This document shows, piece after piece, positions 62,058 to 64,000 of a stretch of 64,000 nucleotides of DNA; the first letter of the stretch is position 1, and the number at the start of each line of letters is the position of its first letter. Below the pieces are notes generated by a model. The model saw nothing but the letters and a program-made list of their open reading frames with translations, was not told where the DNA came from and made no database searches. A program made the position numbers and the translations under genes. Origin of the DNA: Enterobacter sp. (GTDB lineage: Bacteria; Pseudomonadota; Gammaproteobacteria; Enterobacterales; Enterobacteriaceae); assembly GCA_022649305.1 (NCBI GenBank), contig JALCNW010000004.1, forward strand, positions 62,001 through 126,000, written 5' to 3'.

Positions 62058-62620
62058 AGCGCGCGTAAAATCTCGTCAGTGGTGCGCACGCGACCGATGC
62101 GTGGGAAGATGTTCGTCATGCTGCCCTGGTGTTGGTCAGCGGAGGCCGCACTACAGGCATCTTCGGCAATGACCACATTAAACCCAAGCTCCCAGGCGTT
62201 CCGCGCCGTGGATTCCACGCCAATATTGGTGGAGATCCCGCACAGAATAATGGTGTCGATTCCGCGACGGCGAAGCTGTAACTCAAGGTCGGTGCCATAG
62301 AAAGCGCCCCATTGACGTTTGGTCACTTCGATATCGCTATCCTGTTTACCGAGTGAAGCAGGATAGGTCCACCAGTTGTCCGGTAGAGCGGAGGCAGGCG
62401 ACTGGGCGTCGACCGACTGCTTTAGGGCTTCGGCAAAATCAGCCGACCAGCCAACGCGTACCATGACGACAGGCGAAGCGTTCTCACGGCACTTTTCGGC
62501 CAGTCGCGCGCTGCGGCTGACAACGTTATCAGCCGTATGGGGACCTCCGGCGAATGGCAGAATCCCTTCCTGCAAATCAATCACGACAAGCGCGGTTTTG
62601 GTGGCATCAAGTGTAAACAT
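62054..62620 (-). CDS. yecD: YecD, isochorismatase-family hydrolase
   Basis: The 188-residue product equals E. coli YecD. The cysteine-hydrolase triad is visible: Asp in LVVIDLQEG, Lys in [12 protein letters not shown] and Cys in [12 protein letters not shown]. The family hydrolyses amides or vinyl ethers; the substrate here is unknown. ATG at 62620 is the conserved start. It is divergent from aspS. Confidence 0.95.
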   Translation of the reverse strand: MFTLDATKTALVVIDLQEGILPFAGGPHTADNVVSRSARLAEKCRENASPVVMVRVGWSADFAEALKQSVDAQSPASALPDNWWTYPASLGKQDSDIEVTKRQWGAFYGTDLELQLRRRGIDTIILCGISTNIGVESTARNAWELGFNVVIAEDACSAASADQHQGSMTNIFPRIGRVRTTDEILRAL

Positions 62621-62884
62621 GGTAACTCCAGTCAAATGAATAGCTTCGGCTACACCATACGACGATAAAGGCTGTTGAAGATCGGATAATTTTGTTAATT
62701 TTTGTGAGAATGCGCAATAAGAGCGCAGCAATCGCGCGTCTGGCGCGCTTCTCTCTTATCGTACGGCGGAATTTCCAGTATAATAGCCGCCTTTTTTCAC
62801 CCATTTGTGACATACAGAAAGCTGCGACATAGTAGCCTGTCAAACAGGCGACATTTAGCCGGCGGCTAAATTAAGGGATATCTC

Positions 62885-64000
62885 ATGCGTACAGAATATT
62901 GCGGGCAATTGCGTCAGTCCCACGTCGGACAGCAGGTGACCCTGTGTGGTTGGGTCAACCGTCGTCGTGATCTTGGTAGCCTTATTTTTATCGATCTACG
63001 CGATCGTGAAGGCATCGTACAGGTGTTCTTCGATCCGGATCGTGCAGATGCGTTGAAGCTGGCTTCCGAACTGCGTAATGAGTTCTGCATCCAGGTTACC
63101 GGCACCGTGCGTGCGCGTGACGAAAAAAACATTAACGCAGATATGGCGACTGGCCAAATCGAAGTGCTCGCATCCGATCTGACCATCATCAACCGTTCAG
63201 AATCGCTGCCGCTTGACTCCAACCACGTCAACACCGAAGAAGCGCGTCTGAAGTTCCGCTATCTGGACCTGCGTCGCCCGGAAATGGCTCAACGCCTGAA
63301 AACCCGCGCTAGGATTTCCAGTCTCGTACGTCGCTTTATGGACGATAACGGTTTCCTTGATATTGAAACCCCGATGCTGACCAAAGCCACGCCGGAAGGT
63401 GCGCGCGATTACCTGGTTCCCTCGCGCGTTCATAAAGGCAAATTCTACGCACTGCCGCAGTCTCCTCAGCTGTTCAAGCAGTTGCTGATGATGTCTGGCT
63501 TCGATCGCTACTATCAAATTGTAAAATGCTTCCGCGACGAAGACCTGCGTGCTGACCGCCAGCCTGAATTTACCCAGATCGATGTTGAAACCTCCTTCAT
63601 GACCGCGCCACAGGTGCGTGAAATCATGGAAGCGCTGGTTCGTAGCCTGTGGCTGGACGTGAAGGGTGTGGATCTGGGCGATTTCCCGGTCATGACCTTC
63701 GCCGAAGCGGAACGTCGTTACGGTTCTGATAAACCGGACCTGCGTAACCCGATGGAACTGGTTGACGTTGCTGACCTGCTGAAAGCGGTAGAGTTCGCGG
63801 TCTTCGCTGGTCCGGCTAACGATGCGAAAGGTCGCGTGGCGGCACTGCGCGTTCCTGGTGGCGCTGCCCTGAGCCGTAAGCAAATTGACGACTACGGCAA
63901 TTTTGTGAAGATCTACGGCGCGAAAGGTCTGGCTTATATTAAGGTGACCGAGCGTGCGAAAGGCATTGAAGGGATCACCAGCCCAGTGGCTAAATTCCTG
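62885..64000 (+). CDS. aspS: Aspartyl-tRNA synthetase (3' end outside window)
   Basis: The first 372 codons of AspRS (about 590 residues in E. coli) are present and the frame runs off the window end. The N-terminal OB-fold anticodon domain ([19 protein letters not shown]) and class II motif 1 ([25 protein letters not shown]) and motif 2 ([18 protein letters not shown]) are clear, and the bacterial GAD insertion domain begins after about residue 290. It charges tRNA-Asp. ATG at 62885 is the conserved start, with AAGGGATA upstream. Confidence 0.98.
   Translation, partial: MRTEYCGQLRQSHVGQQVTLCGWVNRRRDLGSLIFIDLRDREGIVQVFFDPDRADALKLASELRNEFCIQVTGTVRARDEKNINADMATGQIEVLASDLTIINRSESLPLDSNHVNTEEARLKFRYLDLRRPEMAQRLKTRARISSLVRRFMDDNGFLDIETPMLTKATPEGARDYLVPSRVHKGKFYALPQSPQLFKQLLMMSGFDRYYQIVKCFRDEDLRADRQPEFTQIDVETSFMTAPQVREIMEALVRSLWLDVKGVDLGDFPVMTFAEAERRYGSDKPDLRNPMELVDVADLLKAVEFAVFAGPANDAKGRVAALRVPGGAALSRKQIDDYGNFVKIYGAKGLAYIKVTERAKGIEGITSPVAKFL

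Overview
The window is chromosomal DNA of an enteric bacterium (Enterobacteriaceae). Gene content, protein lengths and gene order over most of its length match the E. coli K-12 yecA-tyrP-ftnA-araFGH-otsBA-flhDC-mot/che-flhBAE-argS-cmoAB-aspS segment. It is not E. coli or Salmonella as usually described, because several blocks are inserted into that backbone. An Enterobacter/Lelliottia-like genus is the best guess, but it is only a guess. No rRNA, tRNA, insertion sequence, prophage or CRISPR array was recognised.

Layout. 1-7234: a left-truncated, very large RTX protein with an animal-type haem-peroxidase domain, followed by its type I secretion ABC exporter and membrane-fusion protein. 7283-13159: yecA, tyrP (with TyrR boxes), yecH, ftnA, yecR, an RpiB/LacAB-type isomerase and an MFS drug-type transporter. 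13275-16841: the small protein/RNA gene azuC (azuCR), yecJ, a DcuB-like transporter, ftnB and a DJ-1/PfpI protein. 17158-23556: the arabinose ABC importer araFGH, trehalose synthesis otsBA and uspC. 24062-29831: flhDC with a CRP site and an RcsAB box, then motAB-cheAW with a sigma-28 promoter inside flhC and a probable MotR sRNA. 29835-36756: an inserted block with a DAACS dicarboxylate/amino-acid symporter and a spore-coat-U (archaic, Csu-like) pilus operon whose chaperone gene is frameshifted. 36783-43193: tar-tap-cheRBYZ behind a near-consensus sigma-28 promoter. 43196-48312: a second chaperone-usher fimbrial operon on the opposite strand. 48806-52417: flhBAE. 52491-55405: a rhamnogalacturonide uptake/degradation pair (rhiTN-like) with a KdgR-like operator. 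55561-64000: argS, yecM, cutC with the embedded sRNA micL, cmoBA, yecN, yecE, yecD and the first 372 codons of aspS.

How the parts fit together. The flagellar master regulator, motor stator, full chemotaxis pathway (CheA/W/R/B/Y/Z with Tar and Tap) and part of the export gate (FlhA/FlhB) are all intact by length and key residues, so the cell should be motile and chemotactic. The three additions to the flagellar locus sit exactly at the boundaries between transcription units (cheW|tar, cheZ|flhB, flhE|argS). They add two adhesive pili and a pectin-side-chain nutrient system. With the secreted RTX peroxidase, this suggests an organism that alternates between swimming and attachment, possibly on plant material. 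That ecological reading is inference.

The observations most worth a second look are the RTX haem peroxidase with its dedicated exporter, the two pili embedded in the motility locus (one with no visible terminator before tar), the frameshift in the Csu-like chaperone at a G run, and the KdgR-like operator in front of rhiTN.
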